A stretch of DNA of 64,000 nucleotides, from NCBI RefSeq assembly GCF_018294505.1, contig NC_057801.1, positions 850,358,896 to 850,422,895 of the forward strand. Reading direction: 5' to 3'. The notes beneath the pieces are model-generated. The model saw only the letters and a list, made by a program, of their open reading frames with translations. It was not told where the DNA came from and did not search any database. The DNA comes from Triticum aestivum. Its lineage: Eukaryota; Streptophyta; Magnoliopsida; Poales; Poaceae. Positions 11,407 to 21,750 of this stretch are shown piece after piece; position 1 is the stretch's first letter; each line of letters starts with the position of its first letter. The translations under genes and the position numbers were made by a program.

Positions 11407-11709
11407 CTGTTGATAATATTTGAATGATATACCTATAACCGAAAAACTGGAACAACAACAATGAAAGAACACTTGGCATCCTTACTACTTTAGAAAAGTA
11501 AAAATTTACCAGCTATAAGATTCTATAGTAAGTAGCATAGCCTTAATTACATACCATAAGTTAAAAAAATACAGTTGAAAAAGAAAGAATAGAACTGAAT
11601 TTCATCAGCTTGATTCATGTTATTTTGATTTGACTCATAGTTATTCACATGACTACATCGGCCTAAATAAATATGACCCCATTATTACAACTCGAAAGAT
11701 GATAGACAG

Positions 11710-14021
11710 TCACCACGGCGAGATTCTCTGTTAAGCTCAATGGTGGATGCTCTAGGTTTTTTCTTCCATCTCGTAGTCTGAGACAAGGTGACCCGCTGTC
11801 CCCCTACCTTTTTCTGCTTTGTGTGGAAGGCGTCTCAGCTCTTATAAAAAAGGCACAACATGATGGTATGATCAGAGGGATAGCTTTCGGGGGCACTGGC
11901 CCCCACGTCACGCACCTCTTATTTGCGGATGATAGTATTGTTTTTCTGGAAGGGTCTAGTGAGAACATGGAGGCCCTGAAGGAAATTTTGGTTCCATATG
12001 AAAGAGCTTCGGGGCAAAAAGTAAACTTGGATAAATCTTCTATCTTCTTTGGAAAGGGGTGTCAGGAGGAGGTCAAAATCTGAATTGAAAAATGTCTTGG
12101 GTGTTCAGTCTGAGGCGCTGAGTGAGAAGTATCTTGGTCTACCAACACTGGTTGGTAGGTCAAAGGAGGGGACTTTTAAGTATGTAACAGAGAGTGCTAA
12201 AGGAAAAGTGACGGGTGTGAAGGGACAAGGATTGTCAAAAGCTGCAAGGGAAGTGCTTGTTAAGTCGGGCCTTCAAGTTACACCTACTTTCACCATGAGT
12301 TGTTTTCACCTCACAAAGAAAACGTGTCGGAACCTGACTTCGATCTCTTCGAACTTCTGGTGGGGTGACACTAATGGCGAAAGGAAAGTGCATTGGATCT
12401 CTTGGGAGAAAATGTGTGCAACAAAGAGAGATGGAGGAATTGGCTTTCGAGACCCGGTGGCGTTCAACCAAGCACTCTTGGCAAAGCAAGCTTGGCGGAT
12501 CCTCACAGTCCCGGAGTCTTTGGTGGCTAGGGTTCTCAAGGCTAGATACTTCAAGGACAATACAATTCTAACAGCCACCTGCCCGTCTAATGTATCCTAT
12601 ACTTTCAGGAGTGTGTTACATGGGCGTGACTTGCTGCGGAATGGACTCATTTGGAGAATTGGTGATGAGTCAAAGGTTATGATCCATCATGACAACTGGA
12701 TACCCAGGAAAGGGGAGTTGAAGCCGCTGGGACAAGTGTATGTGCCTGGCGTGTTCATGGTTGCGGACTTGATGGATGAATCCGGCTCTTCATGGGATAA
12801 TACAAAAGTGGATACAATGTTCACGCCTTCGGATGCGCACGATATAAAACAAATTGCCATCGGGGGACCTCACACGGAGGACTACCTAGCTTGGAATTAT
12901 ACAAAAAACGGTGTATTCAATGTGAGGTCAGCTTACCATTTGTGCATGGCAATGAGGAAAGGGAGGTCTGGACAGCCAGAACCTTCTAACACAGTGAACA
13001 AACACAAGGGTTTCTTGGCACTTTGGGATACAAATGCGCCGGGGAAGGCGAAGATTCATGTTTGGAGAATGATGAGAAATGGCTTGGCAGTGGGCTCAGA
13101 GTTGCATCGTCGTCGTATCAAACCTGGTGTTTTTTGTGTTGCTTGCGGGAGAGAAGAAACAATTTATCATCGCTTTTGGGCTTGTCAACATTCCATACAA
13201 TTCTGGCAGATGTTGTGCTCGGAAAAGGGTGTCTCGGTGGCCTCCCCACCGATCCCGATGGACTCCCAGAGCGCTTTATCTCGCTGGTTATTGGACTGGT
13301 TCTCGGGGGCGTCCGGCGACGAGAAGGAAGCTATGGTGCACGCTGTCTATGGTCTTTGGTTGGCGCGTAATGAGACAAGGAATGGTAGAAGAATCGCTCC
13401 CCCACATGAAATAGTGGAGTCTGTGTGCGCTTATATGACTGAATGGAAACAGACTCATGAACCAAGGCCTCGCCAGGCAAACCCTACCATTAACCAGAGT
13501 TGGATGCCGCCTGAAGAGGGATGGATCAAGGTCAATTCTGATGGAGCTGTGGCGAAACACGGAGACAAGGGCGGGGGAGGCGTGGTGTTGCGAGATCACC
13601 AGGGGCGTTCATTGCTGCAGCATGCAGCGTGTTCCCTTCTCAGGTTGATCCAGAAGCTGTGGAGATCTTGGCTTGTAGGGAGGCCTTGAAGCTGGCTATG
13701 GACAGAGGTGTTGACAAAGTCCAGGTGGAATTGGATAATCAGGCGGTGGTGCACATGCTTAATGATCCGAAACAAAACATGGCTGCCGTAGGTCCGTGGA
13801 TACAAGATCTAAAGGAGGTATTGCAATCTTTTGATAGTTTCAGGGTAGAGTGGATCAGACGATCTGCTAATGTTGCCGCGCATAAGTTAGCTAAGGTAGG
13901 TGTTGGTGATAGTCTTTGTAAGGTTTGGATTGGGGATCCCTAGACTTTATTCTTGATGTAATTTCGGATGACATTCCGAGCTACGGTTAAATAAAGCGGC
14001 AACGTTAACCTCAAAAAAAAA
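11710..14021 (+). mobile_element. 5'-truncated LINE with 13-bp target-site duplication
   Basis: The element ends in an A-run (14013-14021) and is bounded by AGATGATAGACAG on both sides (11697-11709 and 14022-14034). This is the classic outcome of target-primed reverse transcription with 5' truncation. It contains the downstream half of reverse transcriptase, the zf-RVT region and a C-terminal RNase H domain. It lies within the Helitron at 10492-18265, so it inserted later. Confidence 0.95.
11712..13943 (+). pseudogene. LINE ORF2: reverse transcriptase, zf-RVT and RNase H (frameshifted)
   Basis: The reverse transcriptase block (to about 12083) carries RQGDPLSPYLF and the active-site box FADD (LLFADDSIVFLEG). 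Coding then shifts frame at a run of A (about 12074) and continues to 13689 with YLGLPTLVGRSKEG, KVHWISWEKMCATKRDGG, the zf-RVT segment and CVACGREETIYHRFWAC. RNase H begins WIKVNSDGAVAKHGDKGGGG. A second frameshift near 13640 carries it into 13629-13943 (VEILACREALKLAMDRG, ELDNQAVVHMLN, WIRRSANVAAHKLA). Only two small lesions interrupt an otherwise well-preserved sequence, so the insertion is fairly young. It lacks the ORF1 and endonuclease regions because of 5' truncation. Confidence 0.85.
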
Positions 14022-15569
14022 AGATGATAGACAGGAAACCAGTTAAACATAGCATCTTGTCCGTATAATTTTTTCCGGCGACTTTGAACGTACAAATTAA
14101 AACCATGTTTACAAACAAGACTATAGGCTATCAAATCAGACGATAAAAAGTTCAGAGTAATGTGGGGCTGATCTGCTTGATAAAGGCTAGTAGCTAGCTA
14201 ACCCCATAAAAATTACCCAATAAGAGAATCGCCATTAGTATGAGTTAAAATTTGAGAGAAGACTAATACCAAGGTGGGTCTGTCTAGCCATCCTGCTAAG
14301 CTCCATCTCGACTGCAATTTCTAGACCAACTCACTTCTATGCGATCAACAATGAGCGCAGGCAAGTCACTGTGACAACACATGAATGAGCACATGCATCG
14401 AACAAAATGATCAAACAGATGGAGCATAATTCCATCAATAAACATGCATATTCATTAGATACATTATCTAATTTCAAAGCCTCAACTCTCTGCACATTCA
14501 TGCCTGATGCATCCAAATAATTCAAACCAGCAGTTAAGCATGACTATGTACATTGCCGATGAAGACCCTAATACAGTTGCTGATTCAGAAAATAACCATG
14601 CAAAGACGATGCTACTATTTTCAAGTATATATACAGTACCAAATAGAGGTAGATTCATCAGTGAACATGTGAGTCGTTGATTGCACTGTCATCAAAATAA
14701 GCTGCTCATTGCCCATGTTTGTCCCCCAAAGCATAGCCTGCAAAATGAATCAGATGCCAAGATTTCATTATTTTTCAGTGCACTGAAGAGCAATGGAAAA
14801 TGCCAAAAATTTACACCCACAAGTTCAGAGCAAAACATTACTCTTTCCAATAACAGGCATTATACACATGATGATCCAACAGTGCATCACGTAGTCAATG
14901 TGCGCAGATACAGCTGCGGGGTGGGCTACGTGAGCGAGTGATGTGAGGAAGTGGACGACGTGCGTGAGCGCCAACGCGCATGAGAAATTAATTGACAACT
15001 GAAACTTCAACGAAACTGATAAACATAATTTTTTGAATCTGATGAAACTAAATCTGTCAAAACTGAAACTGAAATATCTGGCGTTGGCTGGGATCTCGCT
15101 GGATGGGAAGTAAGGAGGAACAAGTTGCTGCACCGGCGAAGAAGACCGGAGTTGGGGAGTTGCATCCGTGGGGCGCCGGCCGTGGCTCGTGGAAGTGGTG
15201 TGTCTCCGGAGACTAGAAGGAGCAGGTCCGGGGGTGGGAGGAGTAGCCGTGGGTAGCCAGCATGCGGCGGATCAGATCGAGCAGCTAGGCGACTTGATGA
15301 CGGGGGGTGACGCCTTCCACCTCCTGCGGCCGACCGGAGATGGAGTAACAGGTCGCGCGTACGGACACCGGTGATGGCCGCGGGTGTGGGGGCGCACCGG
15401 CGGGGTAGGCGGTGGCAGCGCGCGACAACGGTAGGCGGTCCGGTGGCGCACGGCGACGGGAGGCGGGCTGGCGGCGCACCGGCGGGGCTGGGCGGGGCAA
15501 GAGGTCGCGGCGCACTGGAGTGGAGATGGGATTGGGAGGCAGAGTCGTGCGGGCGGCTGCGTTGTCGTT
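14022..15569. other. Helitron interior, no supported gene
   Basis: The first kilobase is AT-rich and shows no coding signal. From about 15100 the sequence becomes GC-rich. A 190-codon minus frame (15579-15007) is rich in Pro, Ala, Arg and Ser and has no recognised domain; it could be a captured 5' gene region or simply GC-driven openness. Confidence 0.35.
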
Positions 15570-15727
15570 TGTTAGACATATATTTGGGTTACATATGTTT
15601 GGTAGTCTAGGATTTGTAATCCGTCTCCTACCTTATCTCTAAGAGAGGCATCTTGCCCTCCAAGCTTTGTACTCAATATATACTCGCCCTTCAGGCTCTT
15701 TCGCCAATCCCTCTCTCCCTTCTAACA
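15570..15727 (+). repeat. 5' LTR
   Basis: It starts TGTTAGACATATATTTGGG, ends CTTCTAACA and directly precedes the TGGTATCAG primer-binding site at 15728. Compared with the 3' LTR it lacks an internal stretch containing AATAATACATCCATCATAT. Confidence 0.8.
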
Positions 15728-17943
15728 TGGTATCAGTTTCCGGGTTCTAACTCCTAGCCGCCTGTCGCTTCCGCTCCGTGCGCCGCCCCCGGGGCGGTCG
15801 GTCTCCATGATAGCCGCCAGGGGCCGCGCCGTCCGTACGTAGGGTTCGTCCTCCGGTCGTGTTGACTGGCTGCCGTAGAGAGTCATTTTCCCGATCCTTT
15901 GATCCGGGTTTTCTCTTTCTCGTCGGTCGTTTTGATCGGTGTTTTTCTTTTTGGTTTTTCGATCTAGTCTTGATCGGTTAGCGTCGCCCGCTGCTGTCGT
16001 CTACCCCCGTCCGCCTCTACTCCGACACCGGCGCGACCGGCCGTCTACTTCACCGACCTGGCGGCCTCGCGTGATAGGCAGCCCTCAAGGCCGTCGTCCG
16101 CACGCCGGCCCGCTCGTCGCCCTGCGTTGGCCGTCATCACCCTGCTCCGACCGGGACACCTGCATCGCCTACACCCGGCGGCCTCGCCCCATGCGGCGGC
16201 CAAGCACAGCCGCCGCTTGCGCGTCGGCCTGCCAATCGATCCATGCCACCCGCCTCCGCCGCGTCTGCACGGCGGTCCTGCGGTCTACCTCGCCGTCCTC
16301 GTCCTCGGCTGCGTCGAGACGGCTGCATCAAGCTCGTCGGCTGCCTCAACTTGGGTGCCGTTGGTCGCTCGGTCCTCGCTGCCTGGGCGACGACGCTGCT
16401 TTGGCAGCCTGGGTGCCGGTGCTGACAAGCTCGTCTGCACGACGTCCGTCGTTGACGGCCTCATCCCGGACTCCGCCACCACCACATCTCCATCGAGCGG
16501 CGTCCCTGACCTCGCGCGTGATCGGCTTGATCACCCGCTCGCTGCCGCGATCTGCCTCATCTACGCCGCGCGACCGACCTGGCCCGTCGGGTACGCGCAC
16601 CTTCGCAGGTCCCGTGAAGATCGTCCCCGAGATCAGCGCGCCCCTCCACCGATCGAGCAACGGGCTGCCGTTGCGTCGCCCCGTCGGGCCGCAGTGCCAC
16701 CGCCCCGTGGTTCTCCTCGCGGCTGCATCGACTCACGCGTCATCGCGGCGTCGCCCCTGCGGGCTGTAGTGCCGTGATACGCGGTCCCAGCCGCCGCCCC
16801 GAGGCCGTCCCTGCGGTTGCACCGACCCGCGCTCTGCCGCTGCAACACCTCTTCGGGCCGTAGCACCGCGGGCTGCGGTCCCCGCCGCCGCCCCGAGGTC
16901 TTCCTGTCGTCGCCCCGACCTGCCCGCCGCCGCTGCGTCGCCCCTTCGAGCCGCAGTACCGCGGCCCGCGGTCCACTTTGCCATCCCCGCATGTCGATTT
17001 CCTGTGGTATGCGTCGCACCGTCTCCCTTGGTGCGGGAACGCCACCGTCCGCGCCGGTCTTCGTCATGTTGTCAGGGTTCTTCGCCTACTTCGAGCATCG
17101 CCTCTGCGCTCCTAACCTAGCCGCCGCCACTCTCCTTCGTCCGCCGCTGTCGCTACCCCCGTAGCCTCCGCAGCCGCCCATCCACCCCCTTCGTCTTCGT
17201 CCAGTACCAGCCCGTGGCCAGCGTCGTCGTCATCAACCCCGACCGCTTCATCTACTCCGACAACCACGGGCGACATTGGCCCCGCGCCGATTGGCGCCAC
17301 AACCGTTGTCGAGTCCTTCTCTGTTGGCCTCTCCAACTTGTTCGACATGGCGTACAGCTCGTGCAGGTCCCAGTTTATGCATGCCTAGTGCTGGCAACAC
17401 CGCCGCGTGCCTTCGTCCACGACGTGTCCCCAGGCCTAGCAAGCCTGATGCGGCGCTCATCAACTTCATCTTCGTCCGTCTACGCATGCCCTGTGCTGCG
17501 AACACCGACGCGTGCCTTCGTCTACGATGTGTCCCCGGGGTTGGCAACCCCGCCGCGACGCGTCGTCAACATCATCTTCTTACCGGTGCACCACTTCTTC
17601 GACACGACTGCACCCATGACTATCTCGGCGCCTCCTTGCGCCCGCGGCTCCACGGCGACTCCCTCGACACCGGCCACCCCAACTCGACATCGACCAGGGC
17701 GTTCTTCGCACGGCTACACCACCCTATGCTCTCGGCTACATCGACATTGGCACAAACGGTTATCATCCGCTTGAGCAACTCGTCGGCTTCCTCTACAGTC
17801 AACGCGTCCGCGACGCGACACCGTCCACGACGCTCTCGCTAGGACTGCGGGCGGATGTCAGTCCGTCGGCTGCTATTCTCTCCTGTCTGACCATCCGCGT
17901 CGCTCCTGTTGTTCGTAACGCTACAGCTACGACTGCCGGGGGA

Positions 17944-18119
17944 TGTTAAAGATATATTTGGGTTACATATGTTTGGTAGTATAGGATTTGTAATCCGTCT
18001 CATATCTTATCTCTAGGAGAGGCATCTTGCCCTCCAAGCCTTGTACTCAATATATACCCGCCCTCGAGGCTCAATAATACATCCATCATATTCCGCCAAT
18101 CCCTCTCTCCCTTCTAACA
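17944..18119 (+). repeat. 3' LTR
   Basis: It starts TGTTAAAGATATATTTGGG and ends CTTCTAACA, matching the 5' LTR apart from scattered substitutions and one indel. The divergence implies an insertion that is not recent. Confidence 0.8.
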
Positions 18120-18489
18120 TTTTTTTTATCTCGCCCCGTGCCGGTTCGGGTTGACTTGTTACGGGGAGTGCGGGTTGAATAGCGAAAACAACAGGGACTT
18201 TTTCGAAAAAAAGATGCGATGGTGAACCCGACAGACTCAACCCATGCTTTATTATTAGGGAAGGAAGTTTAGACTCTCCAATCAAAAGTTTGCTCTAATT
18301 ATTCTTCTTTATTTAAAAGTTCTGAAAAGTCAGGCGAAAGACACAAAGAGACGTCACGGTGTTCACTATCTATCATTCCATCCAATCCAAGCTGCAGGTA
18401 TAATATTGCAAGACAATCTAACTACGCATCTACTACACAAAGCCGAGAAACGAGCAAGGCTGGCCAATCCATCTCCAAGGACTGCGTGC

Positions 18490-18861
18490 TCAATCAGTCC
18501 CCTCCTGCATCGCCCTCTCTTTGACTCTTGTCGCTGCGAAGGAGACGAATATGGAAGTTTTTCTCGTTGGCGGCCAGTGGCGCTGGACGAAGCAAGGATC
18601 GCAGATCAAGGCGCGCCACCACTTACATGCCATGGCACAACGGAAGATGGTGGCCGCATCCCTGACGCGGACAAAGATCTCCAGGATCACCATGTCCGGC
18701 AGCGAGGCCGTCTTTCTTCGGTCGATGGAGGGGTCGGCTACGAGGCGGCGCAACCTCTTGGACGCCATCTTGCAGCGGTAGAGCGTGGCCACGTCGTTGA
18801 CGCGCGCGAGGATCTCAATGACCATGTCATCCGGGATTGCCTTGGTTGCGGTCGCCTCCAT
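18490..18861 (-). CDS. Short F-box protein with two F-box-like modules (copy 1)
   Basis: The frame from ATG at 18861 encodes 123 residues. I chose this ATG because it lies about 95 bp downstream of a good TATA box; an upstream ATG at 18981 would need translation through the TATA region. Residues 9-46 form an F-box (IPDDMVIEILARV, then CKMASKRLRRLVADPS). Residues about 52-92 repeat it (LPDMVILEIFVRV, then CAMACKWWRALICDPCF). F-box proteins recruit substrates to SCF ubiquitin ligases through Skp1, but no substrate-binding domain follows. Normal grass F-box proteins are 350-450 residues, so this is truncated or a miniature paralogue. The same protein is encoded in copy 2, and a decayed relative lies at 31430-31720. 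Confidence 0.6.
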   Translation of the reverse strand: MEATATKAIPDDMVIEILARVNDVATLYRCKMASKRLRRLVADPSIDRRKTASLPDMVILEIFVRVRDAATIFRCAMACKWWRALICDPCFVQRHWPPTRKTSIFVSFAATRVKERAMQEGTD

Positions 18862-18957
18862 CTTTCTTTGATTCGAGGCTGCTGCAGTGGGAGCAATTCC
18901 AATGTGGGCGCGATCTGCTGTTCGAGTATGTATCTTACGGCCAGCTGCCCGGCCAGG

Positions 18958-18966
18958 TATATATAA
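18958..18966 (-). promoter_or_regulatory. TATA box of F-box gene (copy 1)
   Basis: TATATATAA sits about 95 bp upstream of the chosen start codon. The equivalent position is preserved in the decayed relative near 31560. Confidence 0.5.
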
Positions 18967-19136
18967 TCGATTGCCCTTCATAGAAGCATATGCCTGTACG
19001 TACTTGGTTGGAGTCGGATCCAGTGCACATCCGATCTAAATACGTGCTCACTGATTGTCTCTTTCCTAATTCCTACACCGTAAATCCTGATTCATATCGG
19101 ACAAGGCAACCGAAGACACTTGATCATCAAATTTTG

Positions 19137-20294
19137 GGGCGTTGCTACAAATCATCCGGCTTACGCGAGCCAACTTTAAACCTCCTCGTGAGCCGTTAGA
19201 TGAGGCTTTGTGCAGCCGTCTGTTATGCCAGCTAGGGCACGTGCACAACCCAACAAATTGACTGCTCGTCTCTCGGGCGAAAAACCTGTTCACCGCTCGC
19301 AGCTCCCATGGCAGCACCCGGGCGACACCGAGGGCGCCCGATGGCTCCGGCAGCGCTTGATTGCAGCTCCAGCGGCACTTCGTTGCAACTCCGGTGATGC
19401 TTCCTTGCAACTCCGGCGAAGCTTCAACGACCCCCCGCCGCGCTTCATTGCAGCTCCGGCAGCCCCCCTATGCTTCGTCGCAAAACCGGCGAGCCCCCAT
19501 CTGCAGCAGCCGCCAATCGCTTGAAGCATCTGACCGTCGCGCGGCCGTCGCCCCTCGCATCAGTGCCGTTGCAGCACCTCCGCCGTTGAGTTTGGCACCG
19601 TGTTGCAGCACCGCGACCACCACCCCTTGCTGCCCGCAGCACGGCGTTGCAGCGCCGGTGGCGCCACCTCACAGCGCTGGATCTTGCCGTCTCGCAGCAT
19701 CGGAAGCGGGAGAGAAGCAGCACGACGCGGGGAAGCTTTCTGGCGTGGTGCTCTTTGCGTGTTATGGTGGTGGATTCGATGGGATCGAGAGGTGTGACTT
19801 GTGAGAGAGATGAGAGATGGGATTGAGAGAAGAGCTCAGGGGAACCTGCCAAACGCACGAGCTGCATCTAGTACGGCGAAGAGAGATGGAGAAGAAAGGG
19901 GAAAGTGAAAGGATAAGGCAGGGATGGGAAGCGGTTTACCAGGCCCACGAGCCACATGTCATGCTCTCGACGGGGCTTAAGCGACCGAGATATAAGTCGG
20001 ATGAATTTAGGGCATGTACAATGGTTGATAAGACAGTCTTATCTTAAGTCTTGCATGTAATTTAGAGATGATAAAAATGTATGTCTACAATGGGTTATAT
20101 CTTAGCCTTATCTTCAATAACTAGTCATTCCTTAAAACATGGTGACACAAATTGTGCTAAGAGATCATCTCTTGTCTTATCTTAAATAAGAGAAGACAAG
20201 CCTTTTTTTATGAGTTCTCTCTCCTCCACCTCATCATTTATCCTACATGGCACTCCTAAGATAGCACCATTTTACATGCCCTTAAACGTTTTCC
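19137..20294. mobile_element. Mutator-like non-autonomous element, 9-bp TSD (copy 1)
   Basis: The 9-bp direct repeat CAAATTTTG flanks it (19128-19136 and 20295-20303). The ends are imperfect inverted repeats (ACAAATCATCCGGCTTACG on the left; the reverse complement of the right end reads TTAAATTCATCCGACTTA). The GC-rich interior repeats a TTGCAACTCCGGC-type motif many times. It has no transposase. A Tourist MITE is nested near its right end. Confidence 0.75.
20010..20281. mobile_element. Tourist-type MITE (272 bp), TSD TTA (copy 1)
   Basis: The ends read GGGCATGTACAATGGT and ACCATTTTACATGCCC, with the 3-bp duplication TTA on each side (20007-20009, 20282-20284). This is the signature of PIF/Harbinger-related MITEs. 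It is nested within the MULE. Confidence 0.9.
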
Positions 20295-20483
20295 CAAATT
20301 TTGTCATAAACTCCTGGTTTGTGCTACCGTACAGTACCTGCCAGCGGGGTGTACTTTTTGCCTGAGTCGAAGTCCTCACAACCTGAATTAATCTACAACT
20401 TCTTTTCACTATTCTAGGCCCAACTCCACTTCTGGCCCGGCCTACGTACTATCTAGCTCTGGCTCATCCACATCCGTCCTTCC

Positions 20484-20746
20484 ATGGGCACTGCCACTCC
20501 TGGCTACTATTCCCACGACTGCGAGATCATCCACGGCGATGTTCTCCGCCCGCCACCCCTGAGCCCTGTCCATTTCTACGGGCATGTATTGTGAGTGTTA
20601 TCTCAGTGTGTTGCATTTGGACTACAGGTTCAGGGAATACGCTGGCCTACATCCTGGTCGTCTTCTCGACGATAGGCATCGGCCGGTCCCTGGTCCAGTC
20701 GCTGGTCATCGTGCCGACACGGGAGCTCGACATTAAGGTCCGGTGA
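20484..20746 (+). pseudogene. DEAD-box RNA helicase gene scrap (copy 1)
   Basis: After an acceptor-like CTACAG at 20632-20637, the frame reads GSGNTLAYILVVF and then VQSLVIVPTRELDIKV before a stop at 20744. These match helicase motif I (normally GxGKT) and motif Ia (PTREL) of DEAD-box ATPases. The motif I Lys is Asn here, which should abolish ATP binding. A small upstream frame from ATG at 20484 to a GTGAGT donor may be a preceding exon, but I do not recognise it. No other helicase motif is present, so this is a fragment. Confidence 0.55.
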
Positions 20747-20929
20747 CAGACCTTATATAGTATTATCATTAAGGTTAGGTGACACCGTGACAGCCTTATC
20801 ATTCAGGTCAGGTGACCGACCTTGTAACCCATTATCTACATACAATCAATCTCTAATGACAGTACCCAGCCTTATAGAACACTCCTCGCGAAAAGAATAA
20901 TACTATTGCACAGGTGCTCAGTTCACCCC

Positions 20930-21750
20930 CTCGAACATTTTGTTCAAGCGGAATTTGATTCGCCTCCGGCAAAATCTTCTATCCCACCTAGATACGATTA
21001 ACCTAACACAAAGTTGGGATGTCTTTTACTGGAATCTCATTACATCTGGGTCTTTCACAATGGAGTCTATGTACCAAACTTTAATGCATTCTAAAAACCG
21101 GTTAATAATAACTGAAAAATTAAGAAGTCCAAGATTGCACAAAATATTAAATTCTTCATGTGGTATCTCCGAAAGGGAGTAGTGCTAACCAAACACAACC
21201 TCGCACGTCGCAACCGGCGAGCAAGAAGTGCAGATTTTGTACTCTTGAAGACATAATCAAACACCTCTTCTTCTATTGCAAGTTTGCTCGTACTACATGG
21301 CAAGCCATCCAAATAGCGACAAATTTGTGTGCACCAAGTGTTGCCAATATTTTTTGTCACTGGTTGGATCGTATTTCAAAAAGGTTTAGAATGCATATAA
21401 GAGTTGGATCGTATGTCTTGCAATGGTTACCTTGCCTATGTAGAAATGATCTCATTTTTTATGATGAGAATACATATATTAAGCAGGTTATTTTCTGATG
21501 TAAGCACTCGCTTCGTATGTGGCAAACACAACAACGAGCGGAGTACCAACCGATGTTCAAGGCGGTGTGTACTCGGTTGAAGTAGGTAGCCACGGAGGTT
21601 TTTGCCAAACATGGGTGGCGGTATAATCTCCAAATCGGTCCACCATCCTTTTTGGCATAGGTTTAGTGTCGGTCTATAGGACTCTACTGCTGCTAATATG
21701 TTGGTTCTTTTTTCTCTCTGTCAGACTTTCAGTGTTTGGCTATGTGCATC
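20930..21750 (+). mobile_element. LINE 3' fragment, zf-RVT region (copy 1)
   Basis: The coding traces SWDVFYWNLITSGSFTMESMY and then CRFCTLEDIIKHLFFYCKFA (21224-21285) are the zf-RVT region of a plant LINE. A frame break lies near 21160. No poly-A tail or target duplication is visible. The fragment ends exactly where the FAR1-like fragment begins. Confidence 0.7.

Larger units (their letters stand above)
15570..18119 (+). mobile_element. Small non-autonomous LTR retrotransposon (Copia-type ends)
   Basis: Two direct LTRs of about 158 and 176 bp begin TGTTA and end CTTCTAACA. The left LTR is followed immediately by TGGTATCAG, the tRNA-Met primer site. A purine-rich GGGGGA precedes the right LTR. 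The 2.2-kb interior is GC-rich and lacks gag, protease, integrase or reverse transcriptase. Long frames inside (15939-16769, 17276-17842) are Ser/Pro/Arg-rich with no known domain. Flanking bases do not form a clean 5-bp duplication (TCGTT versus TTTTT). Confidence 0.75.
10492..18265 (-). mobile_element. Helitron (minus orientation), with nested LINE and LTR element
   Basis: Read on the minus strand, the 3' end has the hairpin CCCGTTGCAACGCACGGG (plus-strand 10508-10525) followed by ...CTAG at 10495-10492. The next host base is T, all as expected for Helitrons. The 5' end reads TCCTTCCCTAATAATAAAG from 18265, very like the 5' end of the second Helitron at 31848. Removing the nested LINE (11710-14021) and LTR element (15570-18119) leaves about 2.9 kb. 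No Rep/helicase is visible, so it is non-autonomous. The base expected before TC (A) is T here, a one-base irregularity at the 5' junction. Confidence 0.7.

Noticed and set aside
16127..17842. Several long Ser/Pro/Arg-rich frames inside the small LTR element
   Set aside because: High GC content lowers stop frequency on both strands. No domain, and the frames overlap one another.
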